DNA of 64,000 nt from Streptococcus sp. X13SY08 (lineage in GTDB: Bacteria; Bacillota; Bacilli; Lactobacillales; Streptococcaceae): NCBI RefSeq assembly GCF_001182825.2, contig NZ_LFYO02000002.1, positions 868,001-932,000 of the forward strand. The letters run 5' to 3'. Both the position numbers and the translations under genes were made by a program. Shown here piece by piece: positions 1 to 8,439 of this stretch. Each line of letters starts with the position of its first letter. The first letter of the stretch is position 1. The notes beneath the pieces are model-generated. The model was not told the origin of the DNA. It searched no databases and saw only the letters and a list, made by a program, of their open reading frames with translations.

Positions 1-339
1 TAGTTGATTGGTACCGACATCCACTGCATAGACCAACTTGGCGCCACTTTGCAGCATTACATCTGTGAATCCCCCCGTTGAAGCCCCGATATCAATGGTC
101 GTTTTCTCTTCCGTTGAAATATCAAAAACCTGCAGAGCTTTTTCTAATTTGAGTCCACCACGGCTAACATATTTGAGCTTTTCTCCCTTGAGTTTCAGTT
201 CAGTTGATTCATCAATTTTTTCACCTGGCTTGTCATAACGCTCACCGTTGAGCACGCTAACCACTAGCCCAGCCATGACGCCACGCTTAGCCTGTTCACG
301 CGTCTCAAACAACCCTTGCTTAAAAGCCAGTACATCCAC
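1..339 (-). CDS. TlyA-family rRNA 2'-O-methyltransferase / hemolysin A-like (3' part outside window)
   Basis: Only the first 113 codons lie in the window, reading leftward off the edge. The start is taken as GTG at 337-339, giving an N-terminus VDVLAFKQGLFETREQAKRG, typical of the S4 RNA-binding domain of this family. It is followed by the SAM-binding motif I region (DIGASTGGFTD, about residues 81-91). Family members methylate ribosomal RNA, and the name hemolysin is historical. The gene starts 7 bases after the ispA stop, so it continues the xseA-xseB-ispA operon, the usual streptococcal order (followed by argR and recN). A TTG or GTG start is normal here. No lesion is visible in the part present. 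Confidence 0.85.
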   Translation of the reverse strand, partial: MDVLAFKQGLFETREQAKRGVMAGLVVSVLNGERYDKPGEKIDESTELKLKGEKLKYVSRGGLKLEKALQVFDISTEEKTTIDIGASTGGFTDVMLQSGAKLVYAVDVGTNQL

Positions 340-346
340 TCTTTAC

Positions 347-1216
347 TTAGGCATGAAGTCTCAACCTTTCTATCATTTGGAGAATTTGATTCGCATCAAA
401 CCCTTCTTGTTCTTCTAATTTTTGGAAAATAGCTATCGCTTGATCCAAGTCTTGGTTGAGGACGTGATAAGATTGGTCCGAACCAAACAAACTTGGATAG
501 GTTGATTTCTCAGCTACCAAGTCTTTTTGAGGCGTCTTGCCGATTTCTTCAAAGGTGGCCGTCACATCCAAAATATCGTCGCGCACCTGAAAAGCATGAC
601 CAATCAAACTACCAGCTTGAACTAATTGACCACAGATCTTCTCGTCCTTCTCCGCGATAATTCCCGCTGCCAAAAACGGAAAGGTCAAGAGCGCCCCTGT
701 TTTCCCAGCATGGATGGCTTGCAATTCTTCTAAACTCAAGCGTCTACCTTCACCAGCCATATCAAGTTTTTGTCCACCGACCATTCCGAAAGTCCCAGAA
801 AAACGCGATAAGGCTTGAACCAACCGCACCTGTATCCTTGCAGGCAAATCAGCCTCTGCTATTAAGCCATAGGCATCCAAAAAGAGCGAATCACCTGCTA
901 AAATAGCAGTCGCTTCATCAAATTTTTTGTGATTGGTCAAACGTCCTCGGCGATAGTCATCATCATCCATGGCAGGAAGGTCATCGTGTATCAGGCTACC
1001 TGTATGAATCATCTCCACCGCAGCTGCCACATCAAAGTGAGCTTCTTTCAATTCCAGACCAAATCCTTCCAGTACTTGCAGGAGCATGAGTGGACGAATC
1101 CGCTTGCCACCACTATCGACTGAATACAAAATAGCCTCAATCAAGTCACTTGAAATAGCGTCCTGACTAGCATAATAGCGCCGAATGGCCGTATCAATTC
1201 CAGCTAACTTTTCCAT
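347..1216 (-). CDS. ispA: Farnesyl/geranyl diphosphate synthase
   Basis: A 289-residue polyprenyl synthetase that condenses isopentenyl diphosphate with allylic diphosphates in the cytoplasm, feeding undecaprenyl-phosphate and quinone synthesis. Both aspartate-rich metal-binding motifs are present: DDLPAMDDDD at about residues 78-87 and DDILD at about 213-217. The N-terminal GGKRIRP substrate-binding segment is at residues 36-42. Length equals the family norm. Its start ATG overlaps the last base of the xseB stop, so the two are translationally coupled. Product specificity (C15 versus C10) cannot be read from sequence alone. Confidence 0.93.
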   Translation of the reverse strand: MEKLAGIDTAIRRYYASQDAISSDLIEAILYSVDSGGKRIRPLMLLQVLEGFGLELKEAHFDVAAAVEMIHTGSLIHDDLPAMDDDDYRRGRLTNHKKFDEATAILAGDSLFLDAYGLIAEADLPARIQVRLVQALSRFSGTFGMVGGQKLDMAGEGRRLSLEELQAIHAGKTGALLTFPFLAAGIIAEKDEKICGQLVQAGSLIGHAFQVRDDILDVTATFEEIGKTPQKDLVAEKSTYPSLFGSDQSYHVLNQDLDQAIAIFQKLEEQEGFDANQILQMIERLRLHA

Positions 1217-1434
1217 TAGACTTCCATTTCTGTCTCAGTACCATCTGCTTGCATGACTTTGACCAGTGTTTTTTCAGCCTCTGTCAAGGTTTTTTGCAAA
1301 TCTTTTGATAAGATCACGCCTTTTTGAAATTCAGCAAGCGCCTCTTCCAAAGGAACATCACCTTGCTCCAATTTGGTTACAATTTCTTCCAGTACTAGCA
1401 AATTTTCTTCAAATGTTTTCTTTTCTTTGGACAT
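1216..1434 (-). CDS. xseB: Exodeoxyribonuclease VII small subunit
   Basis: A 72-residue acidic coiled-coil protein with the family pattern [16 protein letters not shown] near the N-terminus and FQKGVILSK in the middle. It binds XseA to form the single-strand-specific exonuclease VII that trims DNA during repair. The gene lies inside the xseA-xseB-ispA operon: it begins 26 bases before the end of xseA and ends on the start codon of ispA. The size is normal for the family. Confidence 0.93.
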   Translation of the reverse strand: MSKEKKTFEENLLVLEEIVTKLEQGDVPLEEALAEFQKGVILSKDLQKTLTEAEKTLVKVMQADGTETEMEV

Positions 1435-2752
1435 TTTTTACCTCTGTTTCCACCTGACCATCCTGCATGCGGATGATCAGTGGTATTTCTTGATCTATTT
1501 TTTCTACGCTGTCGATGATTTGCCCTTCTTGTTCCACCATAGCATAGCCGCGTGCCACAATACGCGTAGTATCTAGCATAATCAGGGCTTCCATCAACTT
1601 TTCGGCACGTGCCAACTTATTGTCATAGATATTGGCCATGTTGCTTCTAAGCAATCGCTCTTGCTGGCTGACCTTCTCGCTTATCCGTGCCACTTTTTGT
1701 TCCAAATCAAGAGCCAATAAGCGGTGCTGTAAGAGAGCTTTTTTTTGGACTTTCTCCCGATGGTGGTAGACCATTCGGTCTGCCAACCCACTAGATAAGC
1801 GATCCAATTTTTGCAAATAACCATCATACAAGCGTTCTGGTTGACGAAAAATGACCGATTGACGAATGCGTTTCAATTGGCTATCCAGATATTGGATACG
1901 ATTGGTCAAGGCCTTATGCGCTCGTTTTTCCTGTTGATGAAGGTGCTGCAAGACATCAATTTTTGTCACAGGTGTTGCAAGCTCAGCTGCTGCTGTCGGA
2001 GTTGCTGCTCTGCGATCGGCGACGAAATCCGCCAAAGTTGTATCCGTCTCATGTCCCACACTGGAAATGATAGGGAGTCGCGATTCAAATATGGCCCGCA
2101 CGACGATTTCTTCATTGAAAGACCAGAGGTCTTCGATAGAACCACCACCGCGTCCTACAATGAGAACATCCAAATCATCCCGACGATTAGCCCGCACAAT
2201 ATTTTCTACTACATTTTCAGCAGAACCAGGTCCCTGAACCTTGGTCGGATAGAGTACAATTTCCACGCCTGGAAAACGGCGGGAAACAGTCGTGATAATA
2301 TCCTGGATGACCGCACCACTTGGACTCGTAATCACCCCAATCTTCTTGACAAACCTTGGCAAATCCTGCTTAAACTCGGACTTAAATAGACCTTCTTTTT
2401 GAAGGGCATTTTTTAGTTGCTCGAACTGAATAGCCAGAGCCCCAATGCCATCTGGTTCAATTTTTTCAATGATGATGGAATAGGATCCACTGGGCTCATA
2501 GAGCTGTACGCGCCCCACTACATTGACCTTCATCCCTTCTTCCAAATCAAAGCCAAGGTTTTTGTAAATACCTGCCCAAACCGTCGCTTGAATAACTGCC
2601 TTATCATCTTTGAGCGAAAAATACTGATGAGTCGGGCGCTTGCGGAAATTGGAAACCTGCCCCGTCAAATAGACCTTTTCTAAATAGGGATCTCGATCAA
2701 ACTTTAATTTCAAATATTTGGTCAAATGACTGACCGACAAATAATCCGACAT
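1409..2752 (-). CDS. xseA: Exodeoxyribonuclease VII large subunit
   Basis: The catalytic subunit of exonuclease VII, 447 residues from the chosen ATG. It has an N-terminal OB-fold (about residues 1-100, [17 protein letters not shown] onward) and the catalytic domain with [26 protein letters not shown] and [19 protein letters not shown], followed by a long helical region. A longer in-frame extension upstream exists, but the ATG at 2750-2752 is preceded by a strong AAGGGGAG ribosome site and gives the standard N-terminus MSDYLSVS. First gene of a leftward operon with xseB, ispA and the tlyA-like gene. No lesions seen. Confidence 0.94.
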   Translation of the reverse strand: MSDYLSVSHLTKYLKLKFDRDPYLEKVYLTGQVSNFRKRPTHQYFSLKDDKAVIQATVWAGIYKNLGFDLEEGMKVNVVGRVQLYEPSGSYSIIIEKIEPDGIGALAIQFEQLKNALQKEGLFKSEFKQDLPRFVKKIGVITSPSGAVIQDIITTVSRRFPGVEIVLYPTKVQGPGSAENVVENIVRANRRDDLDVLIVGRGGGSIEDLWSFNEEIVVRAIFESRLPIISSVGHETDTTLADFVADRRAATPTAAAELATPVTKIDVLQHLHQQEKRAHKALTNRIQYLDSQLKRIRQSVIFRQPERLYDGYLQKLDRLSSGLADRMVYHHREKVQKKALLQHRLLALDLEQKVARISEKVSQQERLLRSNMANIYDNKLARAEKLMEALIMLDTTRIVARGYAMVEQEGQIIDSVEKIDQEIPLIIRMQDGQVETEVKNVQRKENI

Positions 2753-2847
2753 GACTCCCCTTCTTTTTTCTCTTGAACATCTATACAATTATACCATTTT
2801 TTTGTATAAAGGTGGGAAAATACACCAGAGAATCTGTGTCAACACGC

Positions 2848-2880
2848 AAAAAAACAGCAACCTTATAGCTGCTGTTTTCA
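2848..2880 (-). terminator. Rho-independent terminator behind folD
   Basis: Inverted repeat AAAACAGCA / TGCTGTTTT (arms 2851-2859 and 2870-2878). Reading leftward it is followed by a run of T. It lies between the folD stop and the xseA start, so it ends the folD transcript. Confidence 0.75.
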
Positions 2881-2957
2881 GGAGATTATGAAAATATTTA
2901 GGATTGAGTCTAGTATACCCTGTCCAAGAAGTTTTTCTATCGGTCGGAAGACTGATT

Positions 2958-3809
2958 TTAATCTTTCAGACTCGCTTCAAAAGCTCTGAAAGTTTGTTCC
3001 ATGAGCATAGTAATGGTCATTGGCCCCACACCACCTGGAACTGGTGTAATGAGACTTGCGATAGGTTCCACCGCTGCAAAATCCACGTCGCCACAGAGCT
3101 TACCATTTTCATCACGGTTCATACCGACATCAACGACAACCGTACCTTCCTTGACAAAGTCAGCTGTGACAAATTTTGCTCGTCCGATAGCAACCACCAA
3201 AATATCCGCTTGACGCGCCAACTCAGCCAATTTTTTGGTCCGTGAATGGGCAATCGTCACTGTTGCATTGGCATCTAGTAAGAGTTGAGCCATGGGTTTA
3301 CCGACAATATTGGAGCGTCCGATGACCAGAGCATTCTTCCCTTCTAACTCCACACTGTATTCCTTGAACATTTCCATGATACCAGCAGGAGTTGACGGAA
3401 TCATGACAGGATGACCAGACCAAAATTTACCCATGTTGGTTGGATGGAAACCGTCCACATCTTTTTCAGGTGAGATGGCAAAGAGAACTTTTTCCTCGTC
3501 AATGTGGTCTGGTACAGGGAGTTGCACCAAAATACCATGCCATTCTGGGTCCTGGTTGTATTTGTCAATCAGCTGCAAGAGCTCATCTTCTGAAATGGAC
3601 TCTTCTACACGCACCACTTCGCTGCGGAATCCTGCTGCCAAAGCTGAGCGTTCCTTATTGCGCACATAGACCTGACTAGCTGGGTTTTCTCCGACCAAAA
3701 TCACAACCAAACCTGGTTCTCTGCCTGTTTCTGTTTTGAGTTGGGCTGTTTTTTCTGCTAATTTTCCTTGCATTTTCGCCGCTAAAGCTTTTCCATCAAT
3801 CAATGCCAT
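2958..3809 (-). CDS. folD: Methylenetetrahydrofolate dehydrogenase / methenyltetrahydrofolate cyclohydrolase
   Basis: A 283-residue bifunctional cytoplasmic enzyme that interconverts 5,10-methylene-THF and 10-formyl-THF for purine and fMet synthesis. Family signatures are all present: [10 protein letters not shown] with the catalytic Tyr/Lys near residue 50, [28 protein letters not shown], the Rossmann-fold GRSNIVGKP, and the C-terminal [10 protein letters not shown]. Length is normal. It is a single-gene unit with its own downstream terminator. Confidence 0.95.
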   Translation of the reverse strand: MALIDGKALAAKMQGKLAEKTAQLKTETGREPGLVVILVGENPASQVYVRNKERSALAAGFRSEVVRVEESISEDELLQLIDKYNQDPEWHGILVQLPVPDHIDEEKVLFAISPEKDVDGFHPTNMGKFWSGHPVMIPSTPAGIMEMFKEYSVELEGKNALVIGRSNIVGKPMAQLLLDANATVTIAHSRTKKLAELARQADILVVAIGRAKFVTADFVKEGTVVVDVGMNRDENGKLCGDVDFAAVEPIASLITPVPGGVGPMTITMLMEQTFRAFEASLKD

Positions 3810-3912
3810 AAGTCACCTCATCAGATCTTTTCTACATTATACTAAAAATTAGACAAGCTGACTAGAGTTGCTATTTAAAGTCGCCCGAACGTTCGGAAGA
3901 ATTGTTCTGCTA

Positions 3913-4645
3913 CTACCGCAAAAATTTCCTTAGAAAATGTCTCTGCAATCCAACAAAAGTGAGGATAAGGAGAAGGCTATACTCGCATCCAAACACCCAC
4001 TGCCAAATCTAAATGGGGTGACGTCATTTGATTGATAGAGAGAGACAATTTTGAACTAGCTAAAAGATAAGACTATTCAGGAAGAATATTTTGGGCGGGA
4101 ACTACAAATCCCCCGATTCCAAGTAACATAGACAAAGCAACAGGTGGAGCGAAACTCTTTATCCGTAGAGAAAATTAGCATTGGATACTCACAATAACGA
4201 GAGAAAAGAGGCTGGTTATCAATGCCCAAAAGAACAATTCTAATGGAAAAGACATTTCAAATTGGAAAAGCAACCCACTAATGCCATAAAGGACCCAAAA
4301 ATAGATTTGTGATAGCAAAACAAGTCCAAATGCCAGTAGCATTTTCGCCCAAATTAGCTGGCTGAGTGAAAAAGCTGACGTCAGTAAGAGCCTGAGGGAA
4401 TTGCGCTTGTGTTCGCTGTACCATATATAGGCGCAGATAATGCCAATCAGACAAGGAAAGAAAAATGCTCCATAAAAGAGATAAACCTGTGTCCACAGAC
4501 TTAGCCACTCTCGCTGTAAAACAGAGCGATTTGCCGCAAAGTTAACACTACCATATAGGACCGAAATTAAAGGTAAAATGAATATGGGTAGCCAAATTCG
4601 GGACCTTTTTAACTTCATCCATTCAATTTTTAATAAGGTTATCAT
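3913..4645 (-). pseudogene. Lantibiotic-immunity ABC permease (MutG/SpaG type), broken
   Basis: The open part (4175-4645) encodes a membrane protein beginning MITLLKIEWMKLKRSR, the usual opening of lantibiotic-protection permeases, with four hydrophobic spans. The frame is cut by an in-frame TAA at 4172-4174 directly after SIQC. Translation of the same frame continues with SLRIKSFAPPVALSMLLGIG, clearly the same protein. After a further frameshift the family-like C-terminus YSLLLILTFVGLQRHF appears just before a stop at 3913. The whole remnant spans about 244 codons, the full length expected. It overlaps the start of the upstream permease gene by 4 bases, so the original operon layout survives. 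It is non-functional as read. Confidence 0.72.
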
Positions 4646-5400
4646 TTTACTCCCCCCACTTTCATTCTTTTTCCTAGTTGATAGACTAGAATTCCCAATA
4701 ACAATGAAGCACTGAGAGGATAGCTACTCATCTCTCCTAGATGTTTGACAAATCTATCTCCTACTTTTTCAAAATGCACACTCATCAAAAATCCATACCA
4801 ACTATAGGGTTGTACCATCATCAGGGATTTAGATATCAATATAATGATAATTCCCATCAAAGATCCCAACACCGCAATAGATAGGTTCACTAACTGATTG
4901 CTCCATTTAAGACTAATTACATAATGTAGCAAGAGTAAACATCCAGAAATAGCAAGAATAGACAGCCCATAGAAGACTAATTTTTCAACTGGTACATGCC
5001 CTGTAAATCCACGCCATCTTAGGAGAATCACTACGCATGCCCACTCAAGTAGCTGCATCAGTACATAGCAAGCATAGATATAAAGAAATTTTGTCCGATA
5101 GAGCACTCTGTAGGCCACACCACTACTAGCTAGAACTTTCCACATATTATGTCGCTCTTCTAGCTGCACCGCCATACTGGCTATTCCCGCTAAAATAGTT
5201 GGCAAAAGAATGACATTGATAAAAGCGATACTATCCATCACCGTATAGACGCTGATGGGATCTGCTAATTCCTTGCTATCATTTATCTGAAAAATAGCTG
5301 TCGCAGAAACCAAAAGTGTGATGACCACAGCTAGAGTTAAGAGTCGAAACATGGGCACGCCTCGATACTTCCATATTTCAATCTTCATTAATTTCCACAT
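4642..5400 (-). CDS. Lantibiotic-immunity ABC permease (MutE/SpaE type)
   Basis: A 252-residue integral membrane protein with about six hydrophobic segments. It begins MWKLMKIEIWKYRGVP, the membrane-entry segment typical of the MutE/SpaE/EpiE group that expels lantibiotics from the producer or a resistant cell. The reading frame is intact. Its partners are not: the ATPase gene upstream has lost its 5' half and the second permease downstream is broken by a stop and frameshift. The product is therefore probably an orphan. No bacteriocin structural gene or histidine kinase is present nearby. Confidence 0.7.
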   Translation of the reverse strand: MWKLMKIEIWKYRGVPMFRLLTLAVVITLLVSATAIFQINDSKELADPISVYTVMDSIAFINVILLPTILAGIASMAVQLEERHNMWKVLASSGVAYRVLYRTKFLYIYACYVLMQLLEWACVVILLRWRGFTGHVPVEKLVFYGLSILAISGCLLLLHYVISLKWSNQLVNLSIAVLGSLMGIIIILISKSLMMVQPYSWYGFLMSVHFEKVGDRFVKHLGEMSSYPLSASLLLGILVYQLGKRMKVGGVK

Positions 5401-5409
5401 ATTTTCCTC

Positions 5410-5721
5410 CTATAAACTATCACTTTCTGTAAAATCAAGAAAGAGCTCTTCCAGCGACTGGGTCACTTCCATTACTCGATAAACCGCAATTCCAGCCCTT
5501 ACCAAGCGTTCAATCGCGCCTGCCACCTTCTGATCTGACCACATAGGAAGAAGCTTCCCGATAATGCCAATCTTGGTTACCATTTTTTCAATTTCATCCA
5601 GCGCATGCGACGAAATCATAACAGTGGTCTGAAAGCGTTCTGGTAGACTACGAATGAGGTTCCGAATTTCTTCCCGCGCTTTAGGATCCAATCCGTTGGT
5701 CGGCTCGTCCAAGACAATCAA
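5410..5721 (-). pseudogene. ABC transporter ATPase, C-terminal fragment (MutF/SpaF type)
   Basis: The frame opens at the Walker B motif (IVLDEPTNGLDPKAREEI) and runs to a normal C-terminus, 103 residues in all against about 230 for intact members. Walker A and the signature LSGG are absent; they lie before a breakpoint near 5722. H-loop SSHALDEIEK is present. Beyond the breakpoint the sequence changes to a response-regulator fragment on the other strand, so this is a deletion or inversion junction. Without Walker A it cannot hydrolyse ATP. It belongs with the two permease genes downstream. Confidence 0.75.
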
Positions 5722-5743
5722 ACACTATTTTTGAGGTGAGAAT

Positions 5744-6085
5744 ATGACCCTAAAAGATCGAAAAATTCTGTTGGTGGATGATAATCCAGATATATTAAAA
5801 ATGGTGACTGATAGCCTTGAAATTGCTGGCTTTACATAGCTATTTTAGATATCATGTTACCAGATGGCTCTGGCTTTGATATACTACGTCACATCCGCCA
5901 GACTTCTTCCATGCCTGCGCTCTTTTTATCTGCAGTTTCGGACATTGAAAAACAATACCAAGGATTTGAGCTGGGAGCAGACGACTACATCGTCAAGCCA
6001 TTTCACTGGAACTGCGACTCCTGTCCATCCTCAAGCGCAGCTACCCTGAAGTGAATCAGCTGGTTGAGTTGGACTCCTGCATAGC
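5744..6085 (+). pseudogene. Response regulator receiver-domain remnant
   Basis: ATG at 5744 starts MTLKDRKILLVDDNPDILKM, a canonical receiver N-terminus with the acidic pair DD. After EIAGFT there is a stop, and the middle of the receiver domain is missing. The phospho-acceptor region then follows in another frame (ILDIMLPDGSGFDILRHIR), then the conserved GADDYIVKPF with the switch lysine. A further frameshift leads into LELRLLSILKRSYPEVNQ. The DNA-binding domain is absent, the sequence running into the truncated FeoA gene. It probably once regulated the neighbouring lantibiotic-immunity transporter. Confidence 0.75.
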
Positions 6086-6388
6086 AAAGATACCAGCGAT
6101 ATGAGCAGATTGACCGACCTTGAGTTCAGATAAGGGAATCGCAGCAACCTCCCTTGCTTCCTCTTCCACCTCAATCTGCTGTAAAATACTTTTATCGAAA
6201 GCCAAACGACTGGCTTTCAACATCAAAATCGCACTGTCTTTTGTCTTTGAAATCACCTGTAATGAACGACCAACAATTAAGCCCAAATTGGACAAATGAC
6301 GTTGACTTTCCTCCGGTAGATCGATACTGATGACCCTGTAAGGAGTATGTAGCTTTCCATCTAGCAAAATCAATTTTCCACCCTCCAT
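6056..6388 (-). CDS. FeoA-domain protein, truncated at its C-terminus
   Basis: Encodes a first FeoA (SH3-like) domain, about residues 15-70, with HLSNLGLIVGRSLQVISK. The opening strand of a second FeoA domain (IPLSELKVGQSAHIAGI) then stops abruptly with the unrelated tail FAMQESNSTS. FeoA proteins assist the FeoB ferrous-iron transporter, but no feoB is in this window. The 3' end overlaps the response-regulator remnant on the other strand, so the same rearrangement joint appears to have cut both genes. The start is uncertain: ATG at 6388, or TTG five codons on, which has GGAGGGTGG before it and gives the typical ILLDGKL start. Confidence 0.6.
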   Translation of the reverse strand: MEGGKLILLDGKLHTPYRVISIDLPEESQRHLSNLGLIVGRSLQVISKTKDSAILMLKASRLAFDKSILQQIEVEEEAREVAAIPLSELKVGQSAHIAGIFAMQESNSTS

Positions 6389-6486
6389 TTCATAACGCAG
6401 TCATCCAAGATTAAAATTTTCTAATAATTCTAGTATATCATTTTTTAAGAAAAATAGAGGTATTGTCCACAAAATATCCTTGCGAT

Positions 6487-6515
6487 TGCAGAAAAAAAAG
6501 CGAATTCCTTCGCTT
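6487..6515 (-). terminator. Terminator behind glnQ
   Basis: Stem AAAGCGAA / TTCGCTTT (loop GGAA), followed leftward by at least six T residues. It directly follows the glnQ stop at 6518. Confidence 0.8.
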
Positions 6516-6517
6516 TC

Positions 6518-7252
6518 TTATAAAACCTTACTCAAAAAGTCCTTAGTCCGTGGTTCTCTAGTGTATTCAAAGACTTCCTCAGGTGTCCCCTGCTCCACAA
6601 TTACCCCGCCATCCATGAAAATAACACGATCTGCCACTTCACGCGCAAATCCCATTTCATGAGTCACAATAACCATCGTCATACCAGATTTTGCCAAATC
6701 CTGCATCACAGCAAGCACCTCACCTACCATTTCAGGATCCAAAGCAGAGGTCGGCTCATCAAAGAGAAGAACATCTGGATCCATGGCCAGTCCGCGGGCA
6801 ATGGCAATACGCTGCTGCTGACCACCTGACAAACTTTGAGGATAGGCAAGAGCCTTCTCAGGTAAACCAACTTTTCCTAAAAGATCATGGGCAATTGACT
6901 GCGCTTGTGCCTTAGAAATTTTCTTCGTCTTAATCGGTGAAAGGGTGATATTATCCAGCACATTCATATTTGGAAAAAGATTGAACTGTTGAAAGACCAT
7001 GCCCATTTTTTCCCGCATTTTGAAAATATCGTTGGATTTATCCGTGATATCCACACCCTCAAAAGCAATAGTCCCCTTGGTAGGAACTTCCAACAAATTC
7101 ATCGTCCGCAAGAAAGTGGATTTCCCTGAACCAGAAGGTCCAATAATGACCACAACCTCTCCTTGTTCGATATCTAAATCAATCCCTTTAAGGACTTCAT
7201 TGTTTCCGAAATATTTATGAAGATTTTTAATTGAAATAAGTGTCTCAGACAT
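6518..7252 (-). CDS. glnQ: Polar amino-acid ABC transporter, ATP-binding protein
   Basis: A 244-residue ATPase of the glutamine/polar amino-acid uptake class. It has Walker [10 protein letters not shown] (about residue 39), Q-loop, signature LSGGQQQR, Walker [13 protein letters not shown] and H-loop VTHEMGF. The ATG at 7250-7252 is chosen over an upstream in-frame start because AAAGGAGGTCAAC immediately precedes it. It overlaps the permease gene by 8 bases, so they form one operon. No substrate-binding protein gene is adjacent, so substrate specificity (glutamine, glutamate or other) is not established. Confidence 0.88.
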   Translation of the reverse strand: MSETLISIKNLHKYFGNNEVLKGIDLDIEQGEVVVIIGPSGSGKSTFLRTMNLLEVPTKGTIAFEGVDITDKSNDIFKMREKMGMVFQQFNLFPNMNVLDNITLSPIKTKKISKAQAQSIAHDLLGKVGLPEKALAYPQSLSGGQQQRIAIARGLAMDPDVLLFDEPTSALDPEMVGEVLAVMQDLAKSGMTMVIVTHEMGFAREVADRVIFMDGGVIVEQGTPEEVFEYTREPRTKDFLSKVL

Positions 7253-7910
7253 GTTGACCTCCTTTATTGAGGGTCTTTTCAAAGAATTGCATAATAACTG
7301 TCAAAATACTAGTCATGATCAAGTAATAAGATGCTGCAAATAAAAGCGGTGTGAGAGGTACATAAGTCGTTGACTGAACCGTCATTGCCCCATTCCAAAG
7401 CTCCATGACCCCAATGGTCGACAGAAGTGAACTATCTTTTACGATGGTAATAAATTCATTTCCCAAAGCTGGTAAAATATTTTTAATCGCCTGAGGCATG
7501 ATGACTAAGCGCATAGCCTGTCCTGAACGAATTCCTAATGAATAAGCGGCTTCCAATTGCCCTTTTGGCACCGCATTGATACCCGCACGAACTGTCTCTG
7601 ATACATAGGCACCTGAGTTCATGGAAATAGTGATAATCCCTGGCAATAAACGTGATAAATCCACATCCAAAATTCCCAATTGAATGGTTGGCGCAGCAAT
7701 ATGCATTACAGTAAAAGCAATCATAATCTGCACAACCATGGGCGTCCCACGGAAAACCCAAATGTAGATATTGGCTAACCAAGCCAATGGACGAAAGCGG
7801 CTACGCTGAGCAAAAGCCAGCAATACTCCTAAAATACTACCAAAAAAAACCACACAAATAGCGACAATCAGAGTCACGATAGCTCCATAATTAAAGTAGC
7901 CCCAAAACAA
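7245..7910 (-). CDS. Polar amino-acid ABC transporter, permease (5' end disturbed)
   Basis: A 221-residue membrane permease of the HisM/GlnP type with five hydrophobic segments. The EAA loop that docks the ATPase contains [19 protein letters not shown]. The first usable codon in the open frame is TTG at 7910, giving [13 protein letters not shown], with no ribosome site. Nine codons further up the same frame there is an ATG (about 7944) that runs M-H-K-T-K-I-I-A and then meets a TAA. The gene therefore either starts at TTG or has lost its original start. Normal family members carry a few more residues before the YFNYG segment. It forms an operon with glnQ by overlap. Confidence 0.72.
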   Translation of the reverse strand: MFWGYFNYGAIVTLIVAICVVFFGSILGVLLAFAQRSRFRPLAWLANIYIWVFRGTPMVVQIMIAFTVMHIAAPTIQLGILDVDLSRLLPGIITISMNSGAYVSETVRAGINAVPKGQLEAAYSLGIRSGQAMRLVIMPQAIKNILPALGNEFITIVKDSSLLSTIGVMELWNGAMTVQSTTYVPLTPLLFAASYYLIMTSILTVIMQFFEKTLNKGGQHV

Positions 7911-7954
7911 ATAGAATAATTATGCAATAATTTTTGTTTTATGCATTTAAAGAC

Positions 7955-7982
7955 ACAAGAAAAGCACTTCCGTGCCTCTTTT
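7955..7982 (-). terminator. Terminator behind the DUF1797 gene
   Basis: Hairpin GGCAC-GGAA-GTGC followed leftward by TTTTC, directly after the stop codon at 7982. Confidence 0.7.
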
Positions 7983-8212
7983 TAGTACAACAATTCATAA
8001 ATTTCCATTGCGATCAAGTCAATGCTATCGAATGTATAAGTTTCGCGAGCAGCAACATCACGCAAAGTAAATACTGAGCCGTTTTCTTCGTCATGGCTGT
8101 AAGCAACTTCTGCAACTACTACGCCTTCGCGTTCAAAATTACGTTTTAAGGTTCCACCATCCGAAGCCATTGCTTCCAAGCGGCTAATAATTCTCACCAA
8201 ATGTGATTCCAT
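7982..8212 (-). CDS. DUF1797 (YkuJ-like) protein
   Basis: A 76-residue cytoplasmic protein whose full length matches the DUF1797 family: it opens MESHLVRIISRLEAMASD and closes SIDLIAMEIYELLY. The family has a known fold (B. subtilis YkuJ) but no established function. It is transcribed alone leftward with its own terminator. A TG-extended -10 (TACACT) lies about 30 bases before the start, and the AGGAG ribosome site is clear. It is divergent from clpE. Confidence 0.85.
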   Translation of the reverse strand: MESHLVRIISRLEAMASDGGTLKRNFEREGVVVAEVAYSHDEENGSVFTLRDVAARETYTFDSIDLIAMEIYELLY

Positions 8213-8344
8213 ATCAAAACTCCTCTATTTTTATATAGCAATAGTGTACCATATTTCTGCTAAAAAGTCTTTGATTTTTGCCAGTTTCTTAGTATTTCTC
8301 AAAACTTTTGGTTGTAAATATTCCTTCAAAAGCGTAGCAGATTC

Positions 8345-8372
8345 TTGCATTTTACCTAAAACTTGTTATAAT
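8345..8372 (+). promoter_or_regulatory. clpE promoter
   Basis: TTGCAT (8345-8350), 16-base spacer, TATAAT (8367-8372). The CtsR box lies just downstream, covering the expected transcription start, a normal position for repression. Confidence 0.75.
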
Positions 8373-8381
8373 TAAATTGTG

Positions 8382-8398
8382 TCTGACCTTTTTTGACT
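8382..8398 (+). promoter_or_regulatory. CtsR operator of clpE
   Basis: The complement reads AGTCAAAAAAGGTCAGA, matching the CtsR direct heptad repeat RGTCAAA-N3-RGTCAAA with one mismatch. It sits 10 bases after the -10 of clpE. CtsR is the class III heat-shock repressor of clp genes in streptococci. Confidence 0.82.
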
Positions 8399-8439
8399 AA
8401 TTAACAAAAAAGGAATCTTGAAAGAAACGAGGACCAACT

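Noticed and set aside
1811..2389. Open frame of 192 codons opposite xseA
   Set aside because: Antisense shadow of an intact, conserved gene; no domain or ribosome site.
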